DNA from: Variovorax dokdonensis
GTDB lineage: Bacteria > Pseudomonadota > Gammaproteobacteria > Burkholderiales > Burkholderiaceae_C
Length of the DNA stretch: 64,000 nt
Reading direction: 5' to 3'
Assembly: GCF_030316895.1 (NCBI RefSeq)
Contig: NZ_JASZYV010000006.1
Coordinates: 62,001 to 126,000 of the forward strand
Position 1 is the stretch's first letter; the number at the start of each line of letters is the position of its first letter. The notes beneath the pieces were generated by a model. The model saw only the letters and a list, made by a program, of their open reading frames with translations, was not told where the DNA came from and ran no database searches. Shown piece by piece: positions 16,321 through 24,918 of this stretch. The translations under genes were made by a program, and so were the position numbers.

Positions 16321-16943
16321 GGCATGTTCTCCCCCTGCCGGCCGAAGGTAAGGCGCCAGAAAGCCTGCGGCTCGAAGGCAAGCACCGCCGTCAGCAGCAC
16401 CGTCAGCCCCATGAAGGCCCACAGCGCAGCACCGGGAATGACCTGCGCCATGCCCGACAACTTGACCACTGCCACCAGCACGCCCAGCAGGAAGACCTCG
16501 ATCATTCCCCAGGGCCGCATCACCTGCATTGCCCGAACCAGGATCCGAAACCCCGCGGGTGGCTGGTTGCGAAGGGAGATCGGTAGCAGCAGGTACAACA
16601 GGACGCACAGCTGCACCAGCGGAAAGAGCAAGGTGGTCAGCAGCACCAGCAGGCCCACTTCCGACAAGCCCTCCCCCGCCAGCGTCATGACCGCGCCGAC
16701 GAGCGTGGTTTCGCTGTGCAGGCCCCGCAACTGAATCTTGACGATCGGAAAGAAGTTGGCGATGGCGAAGAGGATGAGGCAGGCCACGGTGAGCGGAAGC
16801 ATCCGCTCGTGCATCCGGCCCCAGTGGCGCGCCATCACGGTGCCGCAGCGGCGACACCGCGCGACCTCGCGGCTGTGCAGCTCCGGTCGCGGGTAAACCG
16901 CGTCGCAGCCTTCGCACACGATCAGGTCGGGAACTTCTTGCAT
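16317..16943 (-). CDS. pqiA: PqiA-type membrane protein, first half
   Basis: This 208-aa protein begins MQEVPDLIVCEGCDAVYPRP and has two CxxC zinc-like pairs (CEGC, CRRC), then four TM helices (RMLPLTVACLILFAIANFFPIVKIQL; FPLVQLCVLLYLLLP; MIEVFLLGVLVAVVKL; ALWAFMGLTVLLTAVLAF). It is the N-terminal half-equivalent of the fused E. coli PqiA. The ATG at 16941-16943 has GGGAG just upstream; a TTG nine bases earlier is rejected. It heads the operon; the roughly 110-bp gap to the divergent GH95 gene must hold both promoters. Confidence 0.87.
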   Translation of the reverse strand: MQEVPDLIVCEGCDAVYPRPELHSREVARCRRCGTVMARHWGRMHERMLPLTVACLILFAIANFFPIVKIQLRGLHSETTLVGAVMTLAGEGLSEVGLLVLLTTLLFPLVQLCVLLYLLLPISLRNQPPAGFRILVRAMQVMRPWGMIEVFLLGVLVAVVKLSGMAQVIPGAALWAFMGLTVLLTAVLAFEPQAFWRLTFGRQGENMP

Positions 16944-17055
16944 CGCTCCCAACCCTAACCGATTCTTTTGGCCTTGCGTGTAGGCGTTTCGAGCGTCAGG
17001 CGCCTTTCACGAGCGTCACCAAGGCACAAATGATTATTAAAAGAGGGAGGTCATC

Positions 17056-20000
17056 ATGTCATCAGCCGATTCGGCTAGTTCTCGTTCGTTAGCAGCAGGA
17101 AACGAACCCACCAATCCACAACGGCGCACGGCGCTCGGCAAGTTATGCGGCGTCGCCGCCATGCCCTTGGCACTGGCTGCGTGTGGCGGCGGCAGCAGCG
17201 GCGCAAGTGGGCCAAGCGCCACAAGCGGGAAAGCTGGGCTGAACCAGCTCAGCGCAGTGTCCGACTCGCAGGGCCGCGCATCCTCGGCCAGGGCGAGCTC
17301 GGTCGGGCCAGTCACGGGGCCCGGCGCCAGCACCTTGTGGTACGCCAGGCCGGCGGCCGACTGGGAGTCCGAAGCTCTGCCCATCGGCAACGGACGTCTG
17401 GGCGCCATGCTCTTCGGCGGCGTCACGCGAGACACCATTCAGTTCAACGAGCAGAGTCTCTGGGGCGGCGCGAACAACTACGACAGTCCCAACTACGACA
17501 TGGGGCTGACTGGCTTCGGGTCGTACCTGAACTTCGGCGAACTGGCTATCGGCTTCGGCCAGCAGCAGGACCCGACGCTCACTTCGCCGGGCATGCAGGG
17601 CGCTGAAGGACAGGGCCAAGGCGTGCTGCGGACCATCGACGGAAACGCCGGCACCAAGTGGTGCATTGACGGCCCCGGTTCGCTGGTGGTGTGGCAGCTC
17701 GACCTGAAAGCGAAACAGGCCGTCAGCAGCTACTCGCTGACCAGCGCCGACGACGTGCCCGATCGCGACCCGGCCACATGGGTGTTCTCCGGCTCGATGG
17801 ATGGCAGCTCGTGGGTCGAACTCGACCGCCGGACACTGCCCGCCCCCTTTGAGACGCGTTACCGGACCAAGACCTTCGCATTGGGCGCTACGGCGAACTA
17901 CCGCTTCTATCGCTTCGCCTTCGTGCCGCGCAGGGGCGTCAGCCATTTCCAGGTGGCGAACATCGACCTGACCGGCGTCAACCTGGCAGGCATCGCACCG
18001 CTGTACGTCCATTCGCCCAGTGGAGAAGACTTCAGCAACGGCACACCGGATCAGGACATCTCGCGGACGGTGGATCGCAACAGTGGCACCAAGTGGTGCA
18101 TCGAAAACCCCCGCAGCCCTCTGCGCTGGCAGATCGACCTGGGCACACCACGCGCGCTCAATGCCTACGCACTGACCAGCGCCGACGACGTCCCCGCGCG
18201 CGACCCCAAGCGCTGGACACTCGATGCGTCCAACGACGGCCACAACTGGGTGCAACTCGACAGTCGCAACCTGAGCGGCCCCTTCCCGGAGCGCTACCAG
18301 ACCCAATCATTCGGTTTTTCCAACAACAGCAGCTACCGCTTCTATCGGTTCAGCTTCACGCCGACCGCAGGCGTGACTCACTTCCAGGTGGCCGGCATCT
18401 CCCTCTCGGGCAACGGCTTCGACACCGCAGGGCACCCCGTCGTGGCGGGCTACCGGCGGCAACTCGACATTGCCAAGGCGGTTCACACCACGCGCTTGGT
18501 CAAGGATGGCGTCATCATCACGCGCGAAGCTTTTGCCAGTCATGTCGACCAGTTGATCGTGCTGCGCTATGTCGTTGACAAGCCGGGCGCGCTGGCCGGC
18601 CTTGTCGAACTGACGTCGGCACAAGCAGGCGCCTCGACCAGCGCTTCGGGAAACCAGCTCACGTTTGCCGGCGTGCTGCCCAACGGCCTCAAGCACGCTG
18701 CCGCAGTGCGCGTGTTCAACGTGGGGGGAACGCTCTCGGCCAACGGGCGCGAGATCGCCTTCGCGGGCGTCAACGAACTGATCGTGCTGCTGGACGCGCG
18801 CACGAACTATCGGGCCAGTCATGCCCAGGGCTGGCGCGGTGCCGATCCCCTTCCGGTGGCACTCCAGACGCTGGGGGCGGGAGCGAGCAAGGGCTTCGAT
18901 GCCTTGCAGTCGGCGCACATGGCCGACGTGTCGTCGCTTCTGTCGACCATCGCGATCGATTGGGGTGCTTCGTCGGCCGAGGTCGAGATGCTGCCTACCG
19001 ACCACCGACTGGCGCGCTACCGCGAGAAGGACAGCGCGGCAGACCCGCGGCTGGAGCAGATTCTGTTCAACTTCGGCCGCTATCTGCTGGCCAGTTGCTC
19101 ACGCCCGGGCGGGCTGCCCGCCAACCTGCAAGGGTTGTGGAACAACTCCAACTCGCCCGCGTGGGCGAGCGACTATCACACCGACATCAACATCCAGATG
19201 AACTACTGGGGCGCCGAAACCACGGCGCTTTCCGCCTGTCATCTGCCGCTGGTCGACTTCCTGGAGGCGGGGCTGGTGCCCAATCGGACGGCCACACGTC
19301 GCGCCTTCGGCGCAAACGTGCGCGGCTGGACGGTGCGCATGAGCCAGAGCATCTTTGGCGGCAACGGCTGGGAATGGAACAACGTGGGCAGCGCCTGGTA
19401 TGCGCAGCATCTGTACGAGCATTTCGCTTTCACGCAAGACCGCGCCTACCTGCAGCGTGTCTACCCAATGCTCAAGGAGATCTGCGAGTTCTGGCAGGAC
19501 CGGCTGAAGACTCGTGGCGACGGCCTGCTGGTTTCGGCCAACGGTTGGTCGCCCGAGCATGGCCCGATCGAAGACGGCGTGATGTACGACCAGCAGATGA
19601 TCTGGGATCTGTTCCAGAACTACATCGATGCGGCCGACACGCTGGGCGTCGACCGCTCCTTCCGCGATACGGTCCAGACCATGCAAGCGCGGTTGGCTCC
19701 CAACAAGGTCGGGTCCTGGGGCCAGTTGCAGGAATGGCAGGTGGACAGAGACGACCCCACCGACGTGCACCGCCACACGTCGCACTTGTTTGCGGTGTAT
19801 CCGGGCCGCCAGATCACGCCCGCGGCGACGCCCGCGCTGGCGGCGGCGGCCAAGGTGTCGCTCAAGGCGCGCTGCGGCGAGCGGGCCGGCGTGGCCTTTT
19901 CCGCCGCATCGGTGACAGGCGACAGCCGCCGCTCATGGACGTGGCCATGGCGCTGCGCCATGTTCGCCCGCCTGGGCGACGGCATGCGGGCGGGCACCAT

Positions 20001-20337
20001 GGTGCGCGGGCTGCTCACGTACAACACGAACAGCAACCTGCTCACCACGCATCCGCCCTTCCAGATTGACGGCAACCTGGGCATCGTGGGCGCCGTGCCC
20101 GAAATGCTTCTGCAAAGCCATGCCGGGATGATCGACCTGCTGCCCGCCTGCCCGGCCGACTGGCCTTCGGGCTCGTTCACCGGGTTGCGTGCACGCGGTG
20201 GCTTCAAGGTCGGCTGCACCTGGATCGGCGGCGTGGTGACCGCCTTCACCGTCGTCGCGGACCGCCCCGGAGCCGCCGACAGCGTCAAAGTTCGGGTGAA
20301 TGGCCAGGTCATGACCATCACGCCCCAGCGCGCCTGA
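17056..20337 (+). CDS. Tat-exported GH95-type glycoside hydrolase (alpha-L-fucosidase family) with inserted tandem discoidin-like domains
   Basis: This is a 1093-aa secreted lipoprotein with strong ribosome site GGGAGG before ATG 17056. The signal has twin Arg23-Arg24 (NPQRRTALGKL) and lipobox LAAC (Cys43). The GH95 N-domain starts near residue 95 (LWYARPAADWESEALPIGNGRLGAML). After LNFGELAIGF it is interrupted by two F5/8-type-C-like repeats (about 189-313 and 333-455) sharing SGTKWCI, LTSADDVPxRDP, YRFYRF and THFQVA. It resumes at VVAGYRRQLDIAKA. Catalytic-barrel motifs include NLQGLWNNSNSPAWASDYH, GWSPEHGP (likely acid Glu) and PPFQIDGNLG. Family members cleave alpha-1,2-fucose or L-galactose. 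No sugar-uptake genes adjoin it. Confidence 0.85.
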   Translation: MSSADSASSRSLAAGNEPTNPQRRTALGKLCGVAAMPLALAACGGGSSGASGPSATSGKAGLNQLSAVSDSQGRASSARASSVGPVTGPGASTLWYARPAADWESEALPIGNGRLGAMLFGGVTRDTIQFNEQSLWGGANNYDSPNYDMGLTGFGSYLNFGELAIGFGQQQDPTLTSPGMQGAEGQGQGVLRTIDGNAGTKWCIDGPGSLVVWQLDLKAKQAVSSYSLTSADDVPDRDPATWVFSGSMDGSSWVELDRRTLPAPFETRYRTKTFALGATANYRFYRFAFVPRRGVSHFQVANIDLTGVNLAGIAPLYVHSPSGEDFSNGTPDQDISRTVDRNSGTKWCIENPRSPLRWQIDLGTPRALNAYALTSADDVPARDPKRWTLDASNDGHNWVQLDSRNLSGPFPERYQTQSFGFSNNSSYRFYRFSFTPTAGVTHFQVAGISLSGNGFDTAGHPVVAGYRRQLDIAKAVHTTRLVKDGVIITREAFASHVDQLIVLRYVVDKPGALAGLVELTSAQAGASTSASGNQLTFAGVLPNGLKHAAAVRVFNVGGTLSANGREIAFAGVNELIVLLDARTNYRASHAQGWRGADPLPVALQTLGAGASKGFDALQSAHMADVSSLLSTIAIDWGASSAEVEMLPTDHRLARYREKDSAADPRLEQILFNFGRYLLASCSRPGGLPANLQGLWNNSNSPAWASDYHTDINIQMNYWGAETTALSACHLPLVDFLEAGLVPNRTATRRAFGANVRGWTVRMSQSIFGGNGWEWNNVGSAWYAQHLYEHFAFTQDRAYLQRVYPMLKEICEFWQDRLKTRGDGLLVSANGWSPEHGPIEDGVMYDQQMIWDLFQNYIDAADTLGVDRSFRDTVQTMQARLAPNKVGSWGQLQEWQVDRDDPTDVHRHTSHLFAVYPGRQITPAATPALAAAAKVSLKARCGERAGVAFSAASVTGDSRRSWTWPWRCAMFARLGDGMRAGTMVRGLLTYNTNSNLLTTHPPFQIDGNLGIVGAVPEMLLQSHAGMIDLLPACPADWPSGSFTGLRARGGFKVGCTWIGGVVTAFTVVADRPGAADSVKVRVNGQVMTITPQRA

Positions 20338-20353
20338 CCGGCGCAGCGGTCAG
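20334..20353. terminator. Shared hairpin spanning both convergent stop codons
   Basis: A 7-bp perfect stem (CTGACCG / CGGTCAG) with a 6-base loop covers the TGA of the GH95 gene (20335-20337) and the stop of the convergent SDR gene (20350-20352). The genes are 12 bp apart. There is no T tract, so termination would be weak unless helped; the symmetry makes it usable from either side. Confidence 0.35.
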
Positions 20354-21255
20354 ATCCCGCGCAGCGCAGCGCGCAGGTTCTGGCCGATTTCGGGCCGCTC
20401 CAGGAATGGGTCTGCCGGGTTGACGCCGGCCACGATGTTTTCCATGCGGCTCTTCACGTTCCCCAGCGCCTTGGGGTGGCTGTAGACGTAGAACTGGTCG
20501 TTCTCGATGGCATGGAAGACGTTCTGCGCCACCTCGGCGGCCGTCACCTTGCCGCTGCCCACGGCTTTCTCGCTCATCGCCTTGCCGATCAGCTGACTGC
20601 GGGTGGGCTTCTCCGAAGCCAGGGATCCGGGCTTGTTGCGGTCGCTGGCGGCAATGCCGGTGGGCACGAAATAAGGGCACAGCAGGCTGGCACCGATCTG
20701 GTCGGTGACCAGGCGCAGGTCCTGATACATGGTCTCGGTCAGGCTGACGACCGCGGCCTTGGCCGCGTTGTAGATGCCCATGTTGGGCGGCGTCAGAAGG
20801 CCGGCCATGCTGGCCGTGTTGGTGACGTGACCGCGCCATTGCGGGTCTTTGGCGGCCGCTTCGAGCATCATCGGCACGAACAGGCGAACGCCGTGGATCA
20901 CGCCCCACAGGTCGACACCCAGCACCCATTCCCAGTCGGCAACGGAGTTTTCCCAGACCAGGCCGCCGGAGCCGACGCCGGCGTTGTTGAAGACGAAGTG
21001 CGGTGCGCCGAAGCGGGCCTTGACGGCCTCGGCCAGCGCTTCCATCTGGGCGGCGTCGGACACGTCGACCTTGCGGGCCAGCACCTGCGCGCCGGCCTTT
21101 TCCATCTCGGCCTGGGCCGCGTCGAGGGCGTCCTGCTGCACGTCGACCAGCACCAGGTTCATGCCGCGGGCGGCGCCGATGCGGGCGCACTCCAGGCCGA
21201 AGCCCGAGCCGGCGCCGGTGAGCACGGCGGTCTTGCCCTTGAAATCCGAAATCAT
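20350..21255 (-). CDS. Short-chain dehydrogenase/reductase (SDR)
   Basis: This 301-aa NAD(P)-dependent oxidoreductase has the classical SDR marks: the cofactor glycine motif TGAGSGFGLE near residues 12-21, FNNAGVG (NNAG) near 92, the catalytic Ser in NTASMAG and the YxxxK motif in YNAAKAA. The ASDRNKPGSLASEKPTR segment gives it a longer substrate loop than usual. It is last in a minus-strand acyl-CoA/lipid catabolism block and overlaps the upstream GST gene by 4 bp. Substrate is unknown; a hydroxy- or keto-acyl intermediate is plausible from context. Confidence 0.85.
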   Translation of the reverse strand: MISDFKGKTAVLTGAGSGFGLECARIGAARGMNLVLVDVQQDALDAAQAEMEKAGAQVLARKVDVSDAAQMEALAEAVKARFGAPHFVFNNAGVGSGGLVWENSVADWEWVLGVDLWGVIHGVRLFVPMMLEAAAKDPQWRGHVTNTASMAGLLTPPNMGIYNAAKAAVVSLTETMYQDLRLVTDQIGASLLCPYFVPTGIAASDRNKPGSLASEKPTRSQLIGKAMSEKAVGSGKVTAAEVAQNVFHAIENDQFYVYSHPKALGNVKSRMENIVAGVNPADPFLERPEIGQNLRAALRGI

Positions 21256-22193
21256 GCGGGAGTCTCCAGTTTCTTCAGCACATAGCCGATTCTTGGGAAA
21301 TGCACCTGCACCGTGCCGGCGCGCGGATCGGTGCGGCGCAGCGTGAAATGCGTGCGCGTGGCGGCCACGAGTTCGCCTTCGGACGACTCCTTGCCGAAGC
21401 TCTCGGGGGTGATGCTCACCGCCGAGCCCAGCGGGATGCCGTGGTCGTCCTGGAAGGTACTGTCGGTCAGCAGCGAGGCCGGCGTCGATGCGGCCGCCAC
21501 GGCGATGGCGTCGGCCGAATTCATCGGCTCGTGCTCGCCGTGGCCGATGCCGGCCATGCGGTCCATCCACTGCAGCACCGCCGGTGTCAGTTCGAGGATG
21601 CCCGCCAGTGAAGGCGTGCGCACCCGCGTGAACCACAGCGGGTGGTAGAGCGAGAAATCCGCGATCGTCGGCACGTCGCCCATCATGAATTCCTGGCTGC
21701 CCAGCGTCTCGGAGATGCGGCGAAGGTACGACTTGTACGCCGCGATCGCGTCTTTCGGACGCAGCCGCGTCTGGTTGTTGTTCATCGCCATGCGGTCGTC
21801 GGCGAAGGTCTTGGCCAGGGCCGGCTGCGCGCCGAACATGTCGGCCAGCCCCTGCGGCTGGAAGTTGTAGGCCATCGACGTCCAGAACAGCGTGGTGTCG
21901 CCCCACTGCGCCAGCGTGCGCGCCATGCCCTTGTGCAGCGGCGGGTACAGCGTCGGCGTAGGCGCGATGTGTTCCAGCACGTCGGCGATGAGCGCGGTGT
22001 CGCAATAGATGTCCGCGCCGATCTGCAGCAAGGGCGTGCGCCGATAGCCGCCGGTGAGCGCCACCACGTCAGGCTTGGGCATCACGGGCGGAATGTGCAC
22101 CGACTTCCAGGGCAGCTGCTTGAAGCCCAGCAGCGTGCGTGCCTTCTCGGCAAAAGGCGACGTCGGATAGTGATGCAGGATCAGTTCGGCCAC
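21252..22193 (-). CDS. Glutathione S-transferase family protein with C-terminal extension
   Basis: This 313-aa protein has a thioredoxin-like N-domain (LILHHYPTSPFAEKARTLLGFKQLPW, with a Ser in the active-site TSPFAEK position) and an all-helical C-domain with the FMMGDVPTIADFSLYHPLWF motif. About 90 extra residues follow (from EHEPMNSADAIAV to the end) and look beta-rich, which ordinary 200-220-aa GSTs lack. The start ATG at 22193 follows a hairpin-containing spacer after the MDR gene. The coding end overlaps the SDR gene start (ATGA), suggesting joint function such as glutathione-dependent handling of reactive intermediates. The extension's role is unknown. Confidence 0.78.
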   Translation of the reverse strand: MAELILHHYPTSPFAEKARTLLGFKQLPWKSVHIPPVMPKPDVVALTGGYRRTPLLQIGADIYCDTALIADVLEHIAPTPTLYPPLHKGMARTLAQWGDTTLFWTSMAYNFQPQGLADMFGAQPALAKTFADDRMAMNNNQTRLRPKDAIAAYKSYLRRISETLGSQEFMMGDVPTIADFSLYHPLWFTRVRTPSLAGILELTPAVLQWMDRMAGIGHGEHEPMNSADAIAVAAASTPASLLTDSTFQDDHGIPLGSAVSITPESFGKESSEGELVAATRTHFTLRRTDPRAGTVQVHFPRIGYVLKKLETPA

Positions 22194-22241
22194 GTGGTGC
22201 TCCTTCAGAGGGGATGGCTGCCCGCCTTGGCGGGCGCGGTT

Positions 22242-23258
22242 TCAGATCAGCTTGACGAGCTGCTTGCCGAAGTTTCGTCCCTTCAGCAGCCCCAGGAAAG
22301 CCTCGGGCGCCGATTCGATGCCTTGGGCAATGCTCTCGCGTGGGCGCAGCTTGCCGCTGGCCGCCAGGCCGCCGAGTTCCTGCAGCGCCTCGGGCCACAC
22401 TTCCATGTGCTCGCTGACAATGAAGCCTTCGATCTTCAGTCGGCTGATCAGCAGGATGGACGGGTTGGTCATCGGCAGCGGCTGGCCGTCGTAGCCGGCG
22501 ATCATTCCGCACAGGGCGATGCGGCCGAAGGCGTTCATGCGGGAGAGCACGGCGTCGAGGATGTAGCCGCCGACATTCTCGAAGTAGCCGTCGATGCCGT
22601 TCGGGCAGGCTTCCTTCAACGCCTGCGACATCGACTTGGCGTCGGGGTGCTGGCGGTAGTCGATGCAGGCGTCGAAGCCCAGCTCATCGGTCACGTACTT
22701 GCACTTGTCCGGACCACCGGCGATGCCGACGACCCGACATCCGCGCGCCTTGGCCAATGCGCCGAAAGCGCTGCCCACCGCGCCGCTGGCGGCCGAGACC
22801 ACGAGCGTGTCGCCCGATTTGGGCGCAATGATCTTCACCAGCCCGTACCAGGCTGTCACGCCGGGCATGCCCACCGCGCCGAGGTAGTACGACAGCGGCA
22901 CGTGCGTCGTGTCGACCTTGCGCAGCATGCCGGGTTGCGATGCATCGACGACGCTGTATTCCTGCCAGCCGCCGAAGCCCACGACCTTGTCGCCGACGGC
23001 GAACTTGGGATGGCGGCTTTCGACCACCTCGCCCGCGGTTCCTCCCTGCATGACCTGCCCGAGCGGCTGCGGCTGGGCATAGCTCTTGGAATCATTCATG
23101 CGGCCGCGCATGTACGGGTCCAGGCTCAGGTAGTGATGGCGGACCAGCACTTCGTTGTCCTTCAGGGCCGGCGTTTCCGAGGTGACGAGCTTGAAGTTGC
23201 TGGCGACGGCTTCGCCTTCGGGGCGGTTGTCGAGGTGCTGTTGCTTGTTGGTGGGCAT
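22242..23258 (-). CDS. Zinc-free medium-chain NADPH oxidoreductase (CurA/YncB group)
   Basis: This 338-aa MDR-superfamily enzyme has LSLDPYMRGRMND near residue 45, the NADPH fold motif SAASGAVGSAFGALAKARGCRVVGIAGG near 155-182 and GFDACIDYR in the middle. These are typical of the prostaglandin-reductase/CurA group, which reduces conjugated C=C bonds of enones and enals. No zinc-ligand cysteines are present. It lies in an acyl-CoA catabolism block and may reduce 2-enoyl or ketone intermediates or detoxify lipid-derived enals. Annotation as a quinone reductase is also common for this family. Confidence 0.88.
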   Translation of the reverse strand: MPTNKQQHLDNRPEGEAVASNFKLVTSETPALKDNEVLVRHHYLSLDPYMRGRMNDSKSYAQPQPLGQVMQGGTAGEVVESRHPKFAVGDKVVGFGGWQEYSVVDASQPGMLRKVDTTHVPLSYYLGAVGMPGVTAWYGLVKIIAPKSGDTLVVSAASGAVGSAFGALAKARGCRVVGIAGGPDKCKYVTDELGFDACIDYRQHPDAKSMSQALKEACPNGIDGYFENVGGYILDAVLSRMNAFGRIALCGMIAGYDGQPLPMTNPSILLISRLKIEGFIVSEHMEVWPEALQELGGLAASGKLRPRESIAQGIESAPEAFLGLLKGRNFGKQLVKLI

Positions 23259-23345
23259 GTTGAACTCCTGGTTCGATGGCGGAAGGTGCTGCTGGCGGCG
23301 CGAGGGTGATGCCCAGCGCCCGCTGCCCCTCCAGGGATGAAAGTC

Positions 23346-23828
23346 TCAGTCGGTCGATAGCGGCAGCGGTTCGGCCGCGCCCGCCGGGTCGGCGGGCAAT
23401 CGCCGCTTGACGTATTTGAAGGTGCCGGTGGCGTGTGCGCAAGCGCGGCCCTTGGCGTCGTAGATGGTGCCTTCGGTGAAGGCCAGCGTGAGGGTTCGTT
23501 CGATCAGCCGCCCCTTGGCCACCAAGGGGCCGACGGACGGGCGCATGAAGCTGGTCTTCATCTCGATCGTGACCACGCCCATCTCGGGCGACACACTGCG
23601 CGCTGCCGACGCCAGCGTCACGTCGAGCAGCGTCATCACCGCACCGCCGTGGGTCACGTCGAAGGTGTTGAGATGCTCGGGCTTCGCGGTGTAGTGCAAC
23701 TCGGATTGGCCGCCGCCGAAGGCGACCAGCTCGATGCCGAGGTGGCGCGCAAAGGGAATCCGGCGGGTAAAGGCACGGGATGGCTCGTCGGCGGCGGGCA
23801 TGGCGGATGCGGCTGGCGTATCGCTCAT
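23346..23828 (-). CDS. PaaI/hotdog-fold acyl-CoA thioesterase
   Basis: This 160-aa protein is a single hotdog domain: FARHLGIELVAFGGGQSELHYTAKPEHLNTFDVTHGGAVMTLLDVTLA is the PaaI signature with the catalytic-site HGG motif, followed by ASAARSVSPEMGVVTIEMKTSFMRP. Such enzymes hydrolyse acyl-CoA or aryl-CoA thioesters, freeing CoA when intermediates build up. A start ATG at 23826-23828 is used; a second in-frame ATG lies nine codons in. It sits 18 bp downstream of the SDR in the catabolic block. Confidence 0.85.
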   Translation of the reverse strand: MSDTPAASAMPAADEPSRAFTRRIPFARHLGIELVAFGGGQSELHYTAKPEHLNTFDVTHGGAVMTLLDVTLASAARSVSPEMGVVTIEMKTSFMRPSVGPLVAKGRLIERTLTLAFTEGTIYDAKGRACAHATGTFKYVKRRLPADPAGAAEPLPLSTD

Positions 23829-23846
23829 CGGTTTCGAAGCACGTCC

Positions 23847-24644
23847 TCAGCCGGCCACGACAGCGCTGACGCCACCATCCACCGCGATGTGCTGGCCGGT
23901 GATGTGCTTGCCCGCGTCACTGGCGAACAGCAGCGTGATGCCCTTGAGGTCTTCGGTGTCGCCCAGGCGGCCCAGCGGCGCGTGGGCGGCCATCTTGTCT
24001 TCGCCCAGCTGCTGGATCAGGCCGGCGGCCATCTTCGTCATGAAGAAGCCCGGGCAGATGGCATTGACGTTGATGCCGTAGTGGCCCCATTCGCAGGCGA
24101 GCGTCTGGGTGAAGCCGATCACCGCCGACTTGGAGGTGTTGTAGGCGATGGTCTTCATCTCGCGCGGATTGCCGCCCAGGCCGGCGATGGACGCGATGTT
24201 GATGATGCGACCCGATTTGCGCGGAATCATGCTGGCGCGCGCGATCTGCTGCGACAGGATGAAGTAGCCGCGCACGTTGAGGTTGAGCACCTTGTCCCAG
24301 GCTTGCACCGGGTGTTCTTCCGCCGGGGCGCCCCAGCTGGCGCCGGCGTTGTTCACCAGGATGTCGACCTGGCCCATGCGCTCCAGCGTCTCGTCGGCCA
24401 GGCGGCGGGTGTCTTCTTCCTTTGAGCAATCGGCGGCGATCCAGCGCGCGTCGATGTTGGCGGCCTGCAGCTCTGCCGCAGCCTGTTCCAGGTCATCGGC
24501 CTTGCGCGAGCTGAGCATGATGCGCGCGCCGGCCTCGCCCAGGGCATGGGCCATCTGCAGGCCCAGGCCGCGCGAGCCGCCGGTGACCAGCGCGGTCTTG
24601 CCGGTCAGGTCGAACAATTGCTTGACGTTGCGGGGAGTGGTCAT
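23847..24644 (-). CDS. Short-chain dehydrogenase/reductase (SDR)
   Basis: This 265-aa classical SDR has the cofactor motif TGGSRGLGLQMA near residues 20-31, NNAGASWGAP (NNAG), the catalytic Ser in IASIAGLGG, YNTSKSA (YxxxK) and the NAICPGFFMTKM loop after strand 6. The C-terminal HITGQHIAVDGG is typical of 3-oxoacyl-ACP reductase-like and gluconate 5-dehydrogenase-like members. By context a hydroxyacyl-CoA or related intermediate is likelier than a sugar. The start ATG 24642-24644 has GGAGAC upstream on the minus strand. Confidence 0.87.
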   Translation of the reverse strand: MTTPRNVKQLFDLTGKTALVTGGSRGLGLQMAHALGEAGARIMLSSRKADDLEQAAAELQAANIDARWIAADCSKEEDTRRLADETLERMGQVDILVNNAGASWGAPAEEHPVQAWDKVLNLNVRGYFILSQQIARASMIPRKSGRIINIASIAGLGGNPREMKTIAYNTSKSAVIGFTQTLACEWGHYGINVNAICPGFFMTKMAAGLIQQLGEDKMAAHAPLGRLGDTEDLKGITLLFASDAGKHITGQHIAVDGGVSAVVAG

Positions 24645-24714
24645 CGGGTGGTCTCCGTTGGATGGCTGAATGGTTCTTCGAACGATGTTTGGAATGCGCG
24701 CAAGGCCTTGGGCC

Positions 24715-24918
24715 TCAGGGCGAGTCCTCGAGGCGCGAGCGGACGTAGATGAGCGCCGCGCCCACCACGACAAGAATGGCGCCCGGCACGCCCAGCGACC
24801 AGCCCGCTACCTCATGGACGCGGCCGATCGCCAGGCCAAGCACCACGCCGAACAGCCCGCCGTAGATCAGGACCCAGATCCAGCCTTCGAGCCTGGCATG
24901 CGGCTTGGGCGCAGCCAT
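24715..24918 (-). CDS. Small two-TM membrane protein
   Basis: This 67-aa protein has two predicted TM helices (WIWVLIYGGLFGVVLGLAIG and AGWSLGVPGAILVVVGAALIYV) joined by a short loop, and a basic N-terminus. The start codon overlaps the acyl-CoA dehydrogenase stop by one base (24918), so it is translated with it. I do not recognise a named family; genes like this are often found after acyl-CoA dehydrogenases in this bacterial family, but its function is unknown. Confidence 0.7.
   Translation of the reverse strand: MAAPKPHARLEGWIWVLIYGGLFGVVLGLAIGRVHEVAGWSLGVPGAILVVVGAALIYVRSRLEDSP

Noticed and set aside
22215..22240. Inverted repeat GCCCGC-CTTG-GCGGGC between the MDR and GST genes
   Set aside because: Short stem with no T tract inside an apparent operon; insufficient to call a terminator.
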